From: Undibacter mobilis
Lineage (GTDB): Bacteria; Pseudomonadota; Alphaproteobacteria; Rhizobiales; Xanthobacteraceae
Assembly (NCBI RefSeq): GCF_003367195.1
Contig: NZ_QRGO01000001.1
Location: 124,001-188,000 of the forward strand
Direction: 5' to 3'
Length of the DNA: 64,000 bases
Of this stretch, positions 44,083 through 52,639 are shown one piece after another. Position 1 is the first letter of the stretch. The number at the start of each line of letters is the position of its first letter. Made by a program: the position numbers and the translations under genes. The notes under the pieces were generated by a model. That model worked only from the letters and a program-made list of their open reading frames with translations. It had not been told where the DNA came from and did no database searches.

Positions 44083-44886
44083 ATGAAAATCTTCTGGCAG
44101 AGTTTCGTCGACGCCTCGATTAACGCACCATACCTGCGAAAGTTAGCTGCTTATCTCAACGGGATTGCCGCGCCAGGAACGAGCGTTCATGTCGAAGGTC
44201 TGTCGCCTCCGGACCGCGATTTCGGCCGCCTAGCGGAGTTTCGATGCTCCATTGTCGCCATCGATAACGGCCTTGCCGCCGAAGACGAAGGCTTCGATGC
44301 ATATGTGATGGGGCACTTCCAAGACCCAGGGTTGTACGAGCTGCGCTCGGCGCTTCGGATTCCGGTGGTCGGTACCGGCGAAGCGACCTTGCTCGCGGCT
44401 TCGCAACTTGGACGCCGCCTCGGCCTGGTGACGCTCGATCCCGCCTTCGAAGTCTGGCATCTCGAACAGGCCGAGCGCTACGGATTGGGCGCGCGCGTGG
44501 TCAAGGTTGCCGGACTTGGCTGCCTGCCATCGGACTTCGCTGCCGCATTCGATGGCGATCCGGCCGCGAAGACACGCATGCTGAACGACTTTACCGCCTG
44601 CGCCCAACCGCTGGTCGCGGCAGGTGCCGACGTGATCATACCGGCCGGCGTTCTTCCGGGCTTGCTGATCTGCGAGGAGCACGGCTTTAAGGTCGGTCAT
44701 GCCCCGATCGTCAATTGCGCCGCCGTGGCGCTGAAGTCCGCAGAGATGTGGGTTCAGCTTCACAAACTCAACGGCGTCGAGCCAAGTCGAGGCCCGAGTT
44801 TCGCGCTGGCCAATGACAGGGCGCGGCAGGATTTCAGGTCCCTTGTCGCCAAGGGATCGCAGTCGCTCTACAAATCCAAAGCTTAA
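44083..44886 (+). CDS. Asp/Glu/hydantoin racemase family protein
   Basis: A 267-residue protein of the hydantoin-racemase/Asp-Glu racemase superfamily. The start MKIFWQSFVDASINAPYLRKL, the IVAIDNGLAAEDEGFDAYVMGHFQDPGLYELR segment and IPVVGTGEATLL are typical; the usual catalytic Cys pair is not evident in those places: the second half has NCAAVALKSAE, but the first-half position reads GHFQDPG. It may therefore be a lyase-like or decarboxylase-like relative, not a true racemase. First gene of a five-gene plus-strand run. Confidence 0.8.
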   Translation: MKIFWQSFVDASINAPYLRKLAAYLNGIAAPGTSVHVEGLSPPDRDFGRLAEFRCSIVAIDNGLAAEDEGFDAYVMGHFQDPGLYELRSALRIPVVGTGEATLLAASQLGRRLGLVTLDPAFEVWHLEQAERYGLGARVVKVAGLGCLPSDFAAAFDGDPAAKTRMLNDFTACAQPLVAAGADVIIPAGVLPGLLICEEHGFKVGHAPIVNCAAVALKSAEMWVQLHKLNGVEPSRGPSFALANDRARQDFRSLVAKGSQSLYKSKA

Positions 44887-44899
44887 GCAAGGACCGGAC

Positions 44900-45325
44900 A
44901 TGACACCCGACACGATCCTGTACGAGACCGAGGTCACGGCCACCGGTGGCCGCAACGGCAAAGCTGCCAGCAATGATGGCTTGCTTGCCGTGTCATTATC
45001 TCCTCCGAAAGCCCTTGGCGGTCCCGGCGGCGACGGCACCAATCCCGAGCAGCTTTTTGCTGCCGGCTACGCCGCTTGTTTCTTGGGCGCCGTCAAACTC
45101 GTTGCCCGCCAGAAGAAGGTCCCCTTGTCCGACGATGCGGCTATCACCGCAAAGGTGGGAATGGGGCCCGTCGCGGTCGGCTATGCCTTGACGGTCGAAC
45201 TTAAGGCGTCCCTGCCCGGTATCGACAAGGCGCTGGCCGAGGAGATCGTCCACGGCGCGCACGAGCGCTGCCCCTACTCCAATGCGACGCGCGGCAATGT
45301 GCCGGTCGTCCTGACCGTCGTTTAA
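44900..45325 (+). CDS. OsmC/Ohr-family organic hydroperoxide resistance protein
   Basis: A 141-residue Ohr/OsmC protein. The two catalytic Cys are visible in AAGYAACFLGAV and HERCPYSNATRGN, and the LGGPGGDGTNPEQLFAAGY loop is intact. It reduces organic peroxides. The start ATG at 44900 lies 14 bases after the racemase stop. An Ohr gene inside an aromatic catabolic run would guard against peroxides made by oxygenases; that link is inferred. Confidence 0.92.
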   Translation: MTPDTILYETEVTATGGRNGKAASNDGLLAVSLSPPKALGGPGGDGTNPEQLFAAGYAACFLGAVKLVARQKKVPLSDDAAITAKVGMGPVAVGYALTVELKASLPGIDKALAEEIVHGAHERCPYSNATRGNVPVVLTVV

Positions 45326-45358
45326 GGCAAAGCCGCAAGACTTAAGGTAGCTGCCCTC

Positions 45359-46537
45359 ATGCAAGCATCCAAACGGCGGCCCTATGATAAGGTCGTCCTG
45401 ACGGCTCCGGTCACCATTCCCTATACGCGCTATTCGGTCGAAAGCGCGCAGTGGTGGGTCGGCCGTGCTCTCAAAGGCCTGGTCGACGCGGCCGGTATCA
45501 AAGTCAGCGATATCGACGGCTTGTGCGTTTCCAGCTTCACGCTGGGCACCGATACGGCGATCGCCATGACCCAGCATTTCGGACTATGCGTGCGCTGGCT
45601 CGAGCATATCCCGCTCGGCGGCGCGAGTGCCGTCGCCGCTTTGCGCCATGCGGCGCGGGCGGTGGAGGCAGGGGATGCCGATGTTGTTGCCTGTGTTGCC
45701 GGCGACACCAATCACGTCGACTCGTTCCGGCGGACGCTGGAGCACTTTTCGCGGTTTTCGCAGGACGCCGCCTATCCTTATGGCGCGGGCGGCGCCAATG
45801 CGAGCTTCGCCCTGATCGCCCAGAATTATATGCGTACATACGGCGTGACCCGCGAGGATCTCGGCAAGATCGCAGTTTCCCAGCGCGCCAACGCGTTGCG
45901 CAATCCGCACGCCCTGATGAAAGCGCCGCTAACGCTCGAACAATACCTCGGAGCACGGCCGATCTCAGACCCTATCCACCTGTTTGACTGTGTCATGCCC
46001 TGCGCCGGCGCCGAAGCTTTCCTTGTCATGCGCGAGGACACCGCCAAATCGCTCGGTCTCGCCAGTGCGCGCCTGCTTGGCACCATTGAACGGCACAACG
46101 CCTTCTCGAAAGATCCGGTTCAGGTCCGCGGCGGCTGGGCCATGGACATCGGCGACCTTTACGGGATGGCCGGCGTCAAGCCGGATGACATCGACGTTCT
46201 GGAAACCTATGACGACTATCCGTTCATCGTGATGATGCAGTTTGAAGACTTGGGCTTCTGCAAAAAAGGTGAAGGCGCCGAATTCGTGCGCAACCACGAT
46301 CTCACCATCAATGGCGATTTTCCGCAAAATACTTCTGGCGGGCAGCTCTCCGTCGGCCAGGCCGGCGCTGGCGGTGCCTATCTCGGCATGGTCGAGGCGC
46401 TGCGCCAGGTCTTGGGCACCGCAGGTCCGACGCAGGTCAAGAATGCCCGCGTCGCGCTGGCTTCCGGCTTCGGCATGATCAATTATGATCGCGGGCTGTC
46501 GTCAGGTGCGGCCATCATCGCCGGGGCGTCGTCATGA
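45359..46537 (+). CDS. Thiolase-like protein lacking canonical catalytic residues
   Basis: A 392-residue thiolase-fold protein of the SCP-x/thiolase-C-like group. Where thiolases have the nucleophilic Cys (CxSG) this one reads HIPLGGASAVAAL (about 84-95), and the GHPxGxxG His is replaced in SVGQAGAGG (Q334). It overlaps the DUF35-SDR gene by four bases, an arrangement matching two-component thiolases (for example BbsB with its zinc protein BbsA). Possibly a C-C bond-cleaving or -forming enzyme on an aryl-acyl-CoA with unusual chemistry, or an inactive structural partner. Confidence 0.85.
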   Translation: MQASKRRPYDKVVLTAPVTIPYTRYSVESAQWWVGRALKGLVDAAGIKVSDIDGLCVSSFTLGTDTAIAMTQHFGLCVRWLEHIPLGGASAVAALRHAARAVEAGDADVVACVAGDTNHVDSFRRTLEHFSRFSQDAAYPYGAGGANASFALIAQNYMRTYGVTREDLGKIAVSQRANALRNPHALMKAPLTLEQYLGARPISDPIHLFDCVMPCAGAEAFLVMREDTAKSLGLASARLLGTIERHNAFSKDPVQVRGGWAMDIGDLYGMAGVKPDDIDVLETYDDYPFIVMMQFEDLGFCKKGEGAEFVRNHDLTINGDFPQNTSGGQLSVGQAGAGGAYLGMVEALRQVLGTAGPTQVKNARVALASGFGMINYDRGLSSGAAIIAGASS

Positions 46538-47775
46538 CCGAGCCGTTGATCCGACCCAAACGCAAAGATCCCCTCAAGCGCTCGCGGCAGCCGACGCTGC
46601 CGCCGGGCTGGCGCAGCCGCACCGCGCATGTACTGACGCGTGTCGCCGCCGAAGGACGTTTCGCGCTGCAATTCTGTCCCGCCTGCGACGAATATTGCTA
46701 CCCCTCGCGCGAGGCCTGTCCGCATTGCCTCGGAACCGACCTCATCATGAAGGATGCCCCGCGCGACGGTGTCGTTCTGTCGGAGACGACGGTGCGGGTG
46801 CCGAGCGACGTTTATTTTCGCGAACGGGCACCCTGGCGCATCGGCCTTGTCGAGTTGTCCTGCGGACCCGTTCTGGTGTCCCACCTGCACGGCGACTGCA
46901 AGGCAGGCGATACCATCCGCATGAGTTTCCAAATCGACAAAGCCGGCCAGGCGGTTGCCTTCGCGCGGCCGAAAGCGGAGACACCGTTCATGAGCGACGA
47001 CAAACAATGGCGCGAGATGACGGCCGATCCGAAATTCCGCCGTGTATTGATCACCAATGGCCGCACGCCGGTCGGACAGGAAATGGCCTTGGCCCTGAAG
47101 GCCGCCGGCGCCTCAATTCTTTTCGTCGGCATTGCCGAGCCCTGGAAGCCGTTTCCGGGCGAAGACACGCTGCGTGGCATTGAAGGCGTCGACATCGTGC
47201 CGCTTGACGTGTCGGACGAGAAATCGGTTTTCGATCTCGCCGCCGATATTGGCGGCAAAGTGGACATCCTCATCAACACCAATGAGCACATCCGTGCCGG
47301 CGGGCTGTTCGATCGCACGGGCACGACCACTTCGCATGTCGAAATTGGTCAGGTCTACATGGGCCTCGTCCATCTTGCGCAAGCCTTTGGGCCGGCCATG
47401 CGATCGCGCGGCGCCGACGGAACGAACAGCGCTGCGGCCTGGGTCAATATCCTGTCCGCCTACGCGCTGACGAACTGGCCGAAATTCGGCCAGTATTCGG
47501 CGGTGCAGGCAGCATGCCTGTCGCTGTCGCAGTGCCTGCGAGCGGAGCTGCGACCTGGCGGGGTGCGCGTGATGAATGCTTTCAGCGGGCCGCTCGACAC
47601 TGAATGGTTTCAGACACTGCCGCCGCCGAAAGTCGCCCCGCGCGCTTTGGCGGCCGCTGTGGTGCGCGGACTGAAAGAAGGAATCGAAGACGTTTTCGTC
47701 GGCGAAGTCGCGGAAGATATCCGCAAGCGCTTCGCCGCCAATCCGAAGGCGCTTGAGCGCGAACTCGGCGAATAG
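46534..47775 (+). CDS. Fusion of DUF35 zinc-ribbon/OB-fold domain with a degenerate SDR
   Basis: A 413-residue two-domain protein. Residues ~30-150 are a DUF35 acyl-CoA-associated domain: a rubredoxin-like zinc ribbon with Cys48, Cys51, Cys62, Cys65, then an OB-fold. Residues ~165-413 are a short-chain dehydrogenase fold: ITNGRTPVG in place of the glycine-rich loop, Ser308 (NILSAY), Tyr321, but Gln325 where the catalytic Lys should be. DUF35 proteins partner thiolases; here a dehydrogenase-like domain is attached. Coupled to the thiolase-like gene by ATGA overlap. Confidence 0.87.
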   Translation: MTEPLIRPKRKDPLKRSRQPTLPPGWRSRTAHVLTRVAAEGRFALQFCPACDEYCYPSREACPHCLGTDLIMKDAPRDGVVLSETTVRVPSDVYFRERAPWRIGLVELSCGPVLVSHLHGDCKAGDTIRMSFQIDKAGQAVAFARPKAETPFMSDDKQWREMTADPKFRRVLITNGRTPVGQEMALALKAAGASILFVGIAEPWKPFPGEDTLRGIEGVDIVPLDVSDEKSVFDLAADIGGKVDILINTNEHIRAGGLFDRTGTTTSHVEIGQVYMGLVHLAQAFGPAMRSRGADGTNSAAAWVNILSAYALTNWPKFGQYSAVQAACLSLSQCLRAELRPGGVRVMNAFSGPLDTEWFQTLPPPKVAPRALAAAVVRGLKEGIEDVFVGEVAEDIRKRFAANPKALERELGE

Positions 47776-47804
47776 CCGGCCCCTCATTATCCGGGACACG
47801 AAAA

Positions 47805-48590
47805 ATGAAGAATGCCTCTCTTGCGGATTTCGCATCGGCGCTCGCCTCAGGCGCAGTGAAGATCGTCGATCTCACGTTTACGCTCAGCCCCGAATTCCCG
47901 ATGATCGTGCTGCCGCCGGAATTCGGCCAGGCCATGCCGATGCGCATTCAGCAAATCTCGCGTTACAATGATGCCGGGCCGGGCTGGTACTGGAACAACA
48001 TCACACTGTGCGAACATACCGGCACGCACTTCGATGCGCCGATCCACTGGTACACTGGCAAGGATTTGCCGAACAATGCGCTCGACGCGCTGCCGGCGGC
48101 GGACATGATTGCGCCGGTCTGCGTCATCGATTGTTCGGCGGAAGCCGCCGCGGACGACGACTTCCTTCTTACCGTTCCGGCGGTCGAAGCGTGGGAAGCC
48201 CGCCATGGCCGCATTCCCGAGCGCAACTGGGTCCTGCTGCGTACCGACTGGTCCAAGAAGGACATGCGCGCCTATGCGAACCTGAAGGACGATGGCGCCC
48301 ACACGCCGGGACCGGATGCCGAGGTCATGCGCTGGCTCGTGCATGAACGCGGCATTATCGGTTTCGGTACCGAAACGATCGGCACCGACGCCGGCCAGGG
48401 CGTGCATCTCGACCCGCCAATGCCTGCGCACCATTTCCTGCACGGCGGCGGGCGTTACGGCCTGCAATGCCTGTGCAACCTCGATCAGCTTCCGCCAACC
48501 GGCGCAATGCTCGTCACCGCACCGCTCAAGATCGAAAACGGTTCAGGTAGCCCGCTCCGCGTCCTGGCTTTGGTCGCCAACGGCGCCTAG
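47805..48590 (+). CDS. Cyclase-family metal-dependent amidohydrolase (kynurenine-formamidase-like)
   Basis: A 261-residue protein of the cyclase/KynB family. The metal-binding motif HTGTHFDAPIHWYTGK and the region IIGFGTETIGTDAGQG followed by PPMPAHHFLHGGG are plain. Relatives hydrolyse N-formylkynurenine, isatin or cyclic acids. In this setting an isatin-like or cyclic-amide substrate is possible, but the call is to family level. Ends 14 bases from the convergent CoA ligase. Confidence 0.88.
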   Translation: MKNASLADFASALASGAVKIVDLTFTLSPEFPMIVLPPEFGQAMPMRIQQISRYNDAGPGWYWNNITLCEHTGTHFDAPIHWYTGKDLPNNALDALPAADMIAPVCVIDCSAEAAADDDFLLTVPAVEAWEARHGRIPERNWVLLRTDWSKKDMRAYANLKDDGAHTPGPDAEVMRWLVHERGIIGFGTETIGTDAGQGVHLDPPMPAHHFLHGGGRYGLQCLCNLDQLPPTGAMLVTAPLKIENGSGSPLRVLALVANGA

Positions 48591-48604
48591 TCGCGTCGGA
48601 GTCG

Positions 48605-50260
48605 TCAGGCCGGGCCGGCCGCCTTCGGCTTCTTGCGCAATTGCGCCTTGAGGTCGCGAAAGTCGAACGCCGTATTGCCTTCCAGAGCATGGACGGCCTG
48701 CACCTTCACTTCGCCGCGCGCGATCTTCCGGGTCGGCGACAACGGCAGCGCATCGATGAAGGACACGTAGGCCGGCACTTTGTGATAGGCGAGTGTTTCG
48801 GCAGCGCCGCGCACGATCGCCTCCGCGAAAGTCCGGTCATCGGCTGCCGTGCCTGGCGACTTCACAACGAAGGCGAAAACCTCCTCGCCGCGCAGATCGT
48901 CCGGTACGGGCGTAACCGCGGTGGCCTCGACGCCATCCAGCTTCTGGAGCGTGGACTCGACCTCCAGCACGGCAATGTTTTCGCCGCTGCGCCGGACGAT
49001 GCTCTTCTTGCGATCGAAGAAATACAGAAGTCCGTCGGGTCCGACATAGACGTAATCGCCGGTATGAAACCAGCCGTCTTTCCAGGCGTCCTCGGTATTC
49101 ACCGGGTCGTCGAGATAACCGCTGAAAAAACCGAGGCGCGGATCGGGACCTTTCGATCGCACGAGAAGTTCGCCCGGCTGCCCGGCCGCCACATCGCGTC
49201 CTTCGTCATCGGCCAAACGGAATACCATATTATCCGCAGGACGGCCGATGCAGCGCGACGGAAAGCCGCGCGGCTCCTTCGCCGTCGTCGTGGCCGCGGC
49301 GCCACCGGTCTCCGTCATCGCCCAGGCGTCGACGATTGGAATGCCGTAGCGTTCTTCGAATATGGCGCGGTGACGCACATCCACTGCCGGCGCGAAAGCA
49401 AAGCGAGCGCTGTGCCGCCGCTCAGCTTCGCTGACCGGCAGTTGCAGCAGTATCGCCGGAATGACGCCCAGGCAGTGAACGATAGTCGCGCCGCTGTCGG
49501 CAACGCTTGCCCACCAGCGATTGGCACTAAAACGATCGAGCGGCACGACCGCGCCGCCGAGCGCCATCATGCCGACTACGCTGCATCCGAGCGCGTTCAT
49601 GTGGAACATCGGCAATGGCGTCAGATTGATCTCGCCCTCCTCCCGCACCGCCGCCGCACCGCCCTGGTTGACGTACCAGTCGGCAATGCCGAGGAAATAG
49701 CGGTTCGACAGGATGCAAGCCTTCGGCTTGGCCGTGCTGCCGGACGTGAACAGGAGCGCGCATTCGTGATCGGCCGCCCCGGCCTGTGCGGTGACAGGGC
49801 TGGCGCAAGCCGGAATCGGCTCGCCGACCTCAATCAGCCGTGCCCGCCCGAGGTCAGCCCGCCGCGCCAGCGGCATCCGGTCCCTGGTCGCGACCAGCAG
49901 ATCGGCCTTCGACTTTTCGAGCTGATAAGACAACTCGTCGGGCTGCAGATCCGGATTGATCGGCACGATCGAGACGCCGAGCGCGTTAAGCGAAAGCCAA
50001 TGGAAGAAAAACTCCGGCCGATTGTCGAGCAGCAACGCGACACGCGCGCCGCGCCCATAGCCCGCCGCCGCGAAATCGGCTCTCAACGTTGATACCGCCC
50101 GCTCAGCCTCACCGTAGGCGAAGCGAAATCCATCGCGGGCGTAAGCCAGTTCCGCGCTCGACGGCGCCAGCAGAAATGGCGACGCCGAACGTCGCGCGAC
50201 CGCCGCCGAGAACACGTCGAACGGCGACTGGTATCGCCCCAAGACTTCGATTCGCCCCAT
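48605..50260 (-). CDS. Acyl-CoA synthetase (AMP-forming) 1
   Basis: A 551-residue AMP-binding enzyme from ATG 50260 (MGRIEVLGRYQSPFD); the ATG at 50278 is less likely. Motifs: LLFTSGSTAKPKACILSN (P-loop), WAMTETGGAAATT, GWFHTGDYVYVGPDGLLYFFDRKKSIVRRSGENIA and PLSPTRKIARGEVK with the C-terminal Lys. It activates a carboxylic acid to a CoA thioester. Divergent from a second ligase, with a palindrome between them. ~40-45% visible similarity to ligase 2 in the core motifs only. Confidence 0.93.
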   Translation of the reverse strand: MGRIEVLGRYQSPFDVFSAAVARRSASPFLLAPSSAELAYARDGFRFAYGEAERAVSTLRADFAAAGYGRGARVALLLDNRPEFFFHWLSLNALGVSIVPINPDLQPDELSYQLEKSKADLLVATRDRMPLARRADLGRARLIEVGEPIPACASPVTAQAGAADHECALLFTSGSTAKPKACILSNRYFLGIADWYVNQGGAAAVREEGEINLTPLPMFHMNALGCSVVGMMALGGAVVPLDRFSANRWWASVADSGATIVHCLGVIPAILLQLPVSEAERRHSARFAFAPAVDVRHRAIFEERYGIPIVDAWAMTETGGAAATTTAKEPRGFPSRCIGRPADNMVFRLADDEGRDVAAGQPGELLVRSKGPDPRLGFFSGYLDDPVNTEDAWKDGWFHTGDYVYVGPDGLLYFFDRKKSIVRRSGENIAVLEVESTLQKLDGVEATAVTPVPDDLRGEEVFAFVVKSPGTAADDRTFAEAIVRGAAETLAYHKVPAYVSFIDALPLSPTRKIARGEVKVQAVHALEGNTAFDFRDLKAQLRKKPKAAGPA

Positions 50261-50316
50261 GCACCACCACCACATCAACGTCGGCGGCCCGCAGGCCGCA
50301 TGGCTACCATGTTATT

Positions 50317-50339
50317 TCCTTTATACATAAAGTAATTTC
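50317..50339. promoter_or_regulatory. Candidate shared operator, site B
   Basis: CTTTAT, AC, ATAAAG (50319-50332) is a perfect 14-base palindrome centred between the divergent synthetase genes, inside a stretch that matches site A at 43875-43897 in 20 of 23 positions. Confidence 0.6.
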
Positions 50340-50393
50340 ACTTGCCACCCCCTCGTGCTAGTTTCCGGCTTCCTTCCTGCGAGGATCGCGCCG

Positions 50394-52016
50394 TTGACGA
50401 CACAGCTACAGAAGCCGCCCGGTAAGAAGAACGACCGCTACAACGAGATCGTCGAGGCCTTCCCGCCCGCCGACCGCGTCTTCCCGACGATCCTCACGCG
50501 CCAGGCTGAACGCCACCGCGACCGGACGTTGGTGATCGCAGGCCAGACACGCTGGACCTATGCCGAGACGGCGGCGGTTGCTGCCGCGTCGGCACAGCAT
50601 CTGGCCGAAGCCGGTATCGTCCCCGGCGACCGCATCGCGATCCTCGCGTCAAACCGCGCTGAATTTCTCGAGGTCTATCTCGGCTGCGCATGGCTCGGAG
50701 CGATTGCCGTGCCGATTAACCCCGCCTCGCGCGGCGTTCAGCTCGAGCATATTTTCCGTAACTCCTCACCCCGCCTTCTGGTCGTCGAGGACATCTTCCG
50801 CGGCAACCTCGATTCCATGCGTGACCAGAGTGTCCTGCCATCTGACTTCTGGACAATCGACCAGAATGGCATTTCGCGCGACGCGAGTTCGCGCGCACCC
50901 AGCACCGCCAAATCGGCGCCCGCGCCGAAGCCAGGCGACACGGTCGCCATCCTCTACACCTCAGGCACCACCGGGCCGTCCAAAGGCGTGTGCTGTCCGC
51001 AGGCGCAACTATTCTGGTGGGGAATCTATTCGGCGCGTCATCTTGGCATTCGCGAGGGCGACGTGCTGATGACCACACTGCCAATCTTTCACACCAACGC
51101 GCTCAATACGTTCTATCAGGCGCTCCTGAATGGCTGCACCTATGTCCTGGAGCCGAAGTTCTCAGCTTCGGGATACTGGAATACGGCCCGCCAACATCGT
51201 GCAACCGTCGGCTATCTCCTCGGCGCCATGGCGACCATACTGCTGGCCCAACCCGAAACGCAGGACGACACAAACCACGAGATGCGTGTCTCCCTGGGAG
51301 GCGGCGTTCCAGGTCATTTGCACGAGCAGTTCAGACGGCGCTTCAACGTACCGCTTCTCGACGGCTACGCATCGACCGAGACGAATTTCGTGATAGCGAC
51401 GCCCGTTCCCGCCGATCATCCCGGCTCGATGGGATATCTGATCGACGGCGCCGAAGCGCAGATTGTCGATGGCAATGATACGCCGTTGGCCGACGGTGAA
51501 GCCGGGGAGCTGGTGCTGCGTCCACGCGAACCTTTCTCATTCGCGACCGGCTACTTCAACATGCCTGAAAAGACCGTCGAGGCGTGGCGCAATCTGTGGT
51601 TTCACTCCGGCGACAGAGTGGTTCGCGAAGCCAGCGGCCTGTACCGCTTCATAGACCGAATGAAGGACGCGATCAGACGCCGCGGCGAGAACGTGTCGTC
51701 ATGGGAAGTGGAGACCGTGCTGCATGCGCACCCATTGATTGCGGCATGCGCCGTCTATCCTGTGCCGTCCGAACTGGGCGAGGACGAAGTCGCTGTCGCG
51801 GTTCAACTCAAGCCCGACGCGTCGCTCCAGGCACTCGACGTTGTGAAATACTGCGAAGGCAAGATGGCCTATTTCGCAGTGCCTCGCTATGTCCGCTTCA
51901 TAAGCCAGATGCCACTGACCGAGAACGGCAAGATAAAAAAGGTGTCGCTGCGCGAGGCCGGCATTACGCCCGATATGTGGGATAGAGAAAAGTCGGGATA
52001 CAAACTGCGGCGCTAA
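50394..52016 (+). CDS. Acyl-CoA synthetase (AMP-forming) 2
   Basis: A 540-residue AMP-forming ligase. The TTG at 50394 is preferred because GAGGAT sits eight bases before it; the GTG at 50355 would extend it by 13 residues with no ribosome site. Motifs: AILYTSGTTGPSKGVCC (P-loop), GYASTETNFVI, LWFHSGDRVV...FIDRMKDAIRRRGENVSSWEVE, and PLTENGKIKKV. Resembles CaiC/benzoate-type ligases. Substrate unknown. Confidence 0.93.
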   Translation: MTTQLQKPPGKKNDRYNEIVEAFPPADRVFPTILTRQAERHRDRTLVIAGQTRWTYAETAAVAAASAQHLAEAGIVPGDRIAILASNRAEFLEVYLGCAWLGAIAVPINPASRGVQLEHIFRNSSPRLLVVEDIFRGNLDSMRDQSVLPSDFWTIDQNGISRDASSRAPSTAKSAPAPKPGDTVAILYTSGTTGPSKGVCCPQAQLFWWGIYSARHLGIREGDVLMTTLPIFHTNALNTFYQALLNGCTYVLEPKFSASGYWNTARQHRATVGYLLGAMATILLAQPETQDDTNHEMRVSLGGGVPGHLHEQFRRRFNVPLLDGYASTETNFVIATPVPADHPGSMGYLIDGAEAQIVDGNDTPLADGEAGELVLRPREPFSFATGYFNMPEKTVEAWRNLWFHSGDRVVREASGLYRFIDRMKDAIRRRGENVSSWEVETVLHAHPLIAACAVYPVPSELGEDEVAVAVQLKPDASLQALDVVKYCEGKMAYFAVPRYVRFISQMPLTENGKIKKVSLREAGITPDMWDREKSGYKLRR

Positions 52017-52043
52017 ACTCTTCCGCAGAGGAGCCGTGGCGCG

Positions 52044-52499
52044 CTAGGCCCGCCCCGCCCGCACCATGGCTTCCTTTGGATCCAATTCAAACGGTTCGGC
52101 CGTCACACGACGTTCAAGCGCCAGACGAATATCGTCCGGCCATGCGACGGACTTATGATTCTCCGTCGACGTCGCCACGATCACCTGGGCCGCCTTCCAT
52201 CTCAGCCCGTCGAGGCCGAAGACGCCATGTTCGAGATGCAGGGATTTGTTGCCGACCCGCCGAACGGCGATCTTGAAGGTCAAGGCCTCGCCAAAAAACG
52301 ATGGCCGGGAAAAATCACAGCTAATATGTGCAGTCGGCGTTCCAATGCCCAGTTCGCCGATAAGCTTGGGCCACGCGAAGCCGATCTCGCGCCAGAAGTC
52401 CTCGACCACACCGTTCAGGATGTTGAGGTACGAAGGAAAATAAGCGATCCCTGACGGGTCGCAGTCGCCAAATCTCAATTCTCGAGGGAAAACAAGCAT
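52044..52499 (-). CDS. 4-hydroxybenzoyl-CoA-type thioesterase
   Basis: A 151-residue hotdog-fold thioesterase. LRFGDCDPSGIAYFPSYLNIL carries the 4HBT catalytic Asp motif (D-x-D-P-x-G). The start MLVFPRELRF at 52499 fits the family; the upstream frame is longer but lacks homology. It would release a free acid from an aromatic or acyl-CoA. Its upstream region holds two palindromes shared with the divergent opine-dehydrogenase-like gene. Confidence 0.9.
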   Translation of the reverse strand: MLVFPRELRFGDCDPSGIAYFPSYLNILNGVVEDFWREIGFAWPKLIGELGIGTPTAHISCDFSRPSFFGEALTFKIAVRRVGNKSLHLEHGVFGLDGLRWKAAQVIVATSTENHKSVAWPDDIRLALERRVTAEPFELDPKEAMVRAGRA

Positions 52500-52555
52500 A
52501 GAAGTTGTCGCGCTGCCCGCAATACCATTGATCCGCCACTGCGAAACAACAGATA

Positions 52556-52569
52556 CTTTATATATGAAG
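52556..52569. promoter_or_regulatory. Candidate shared operator, site C
   Basis: CTTTATATATGAAG, an almost perfect 14-base palindrome (one mismatched pair), close to the cores of sites A and B. Confidence 0.45.
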
Positions 52570-52586
52570 GTTTCGCGGATTGCAAA

Positions 52587-52604
52587 TATCTTAGGCCTAA
52601 GATA
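52587..52604. promoter_or_regulatory. 18-bp perfect palindrome before the opine-dehydrogenase-like gene
   Basis: TATCTTAGG then CCTAAGATA: an uninterrupted perfect palindrome 35 bases before the ATG at 52640. Its size and position are those of a dimeric repressor operator (MarR or TetR type). Confidence 0.7.
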
Positions 52605-52639
52605 ATTATGTATCAAAGATCGACGTGTTGGAGGAAGAT

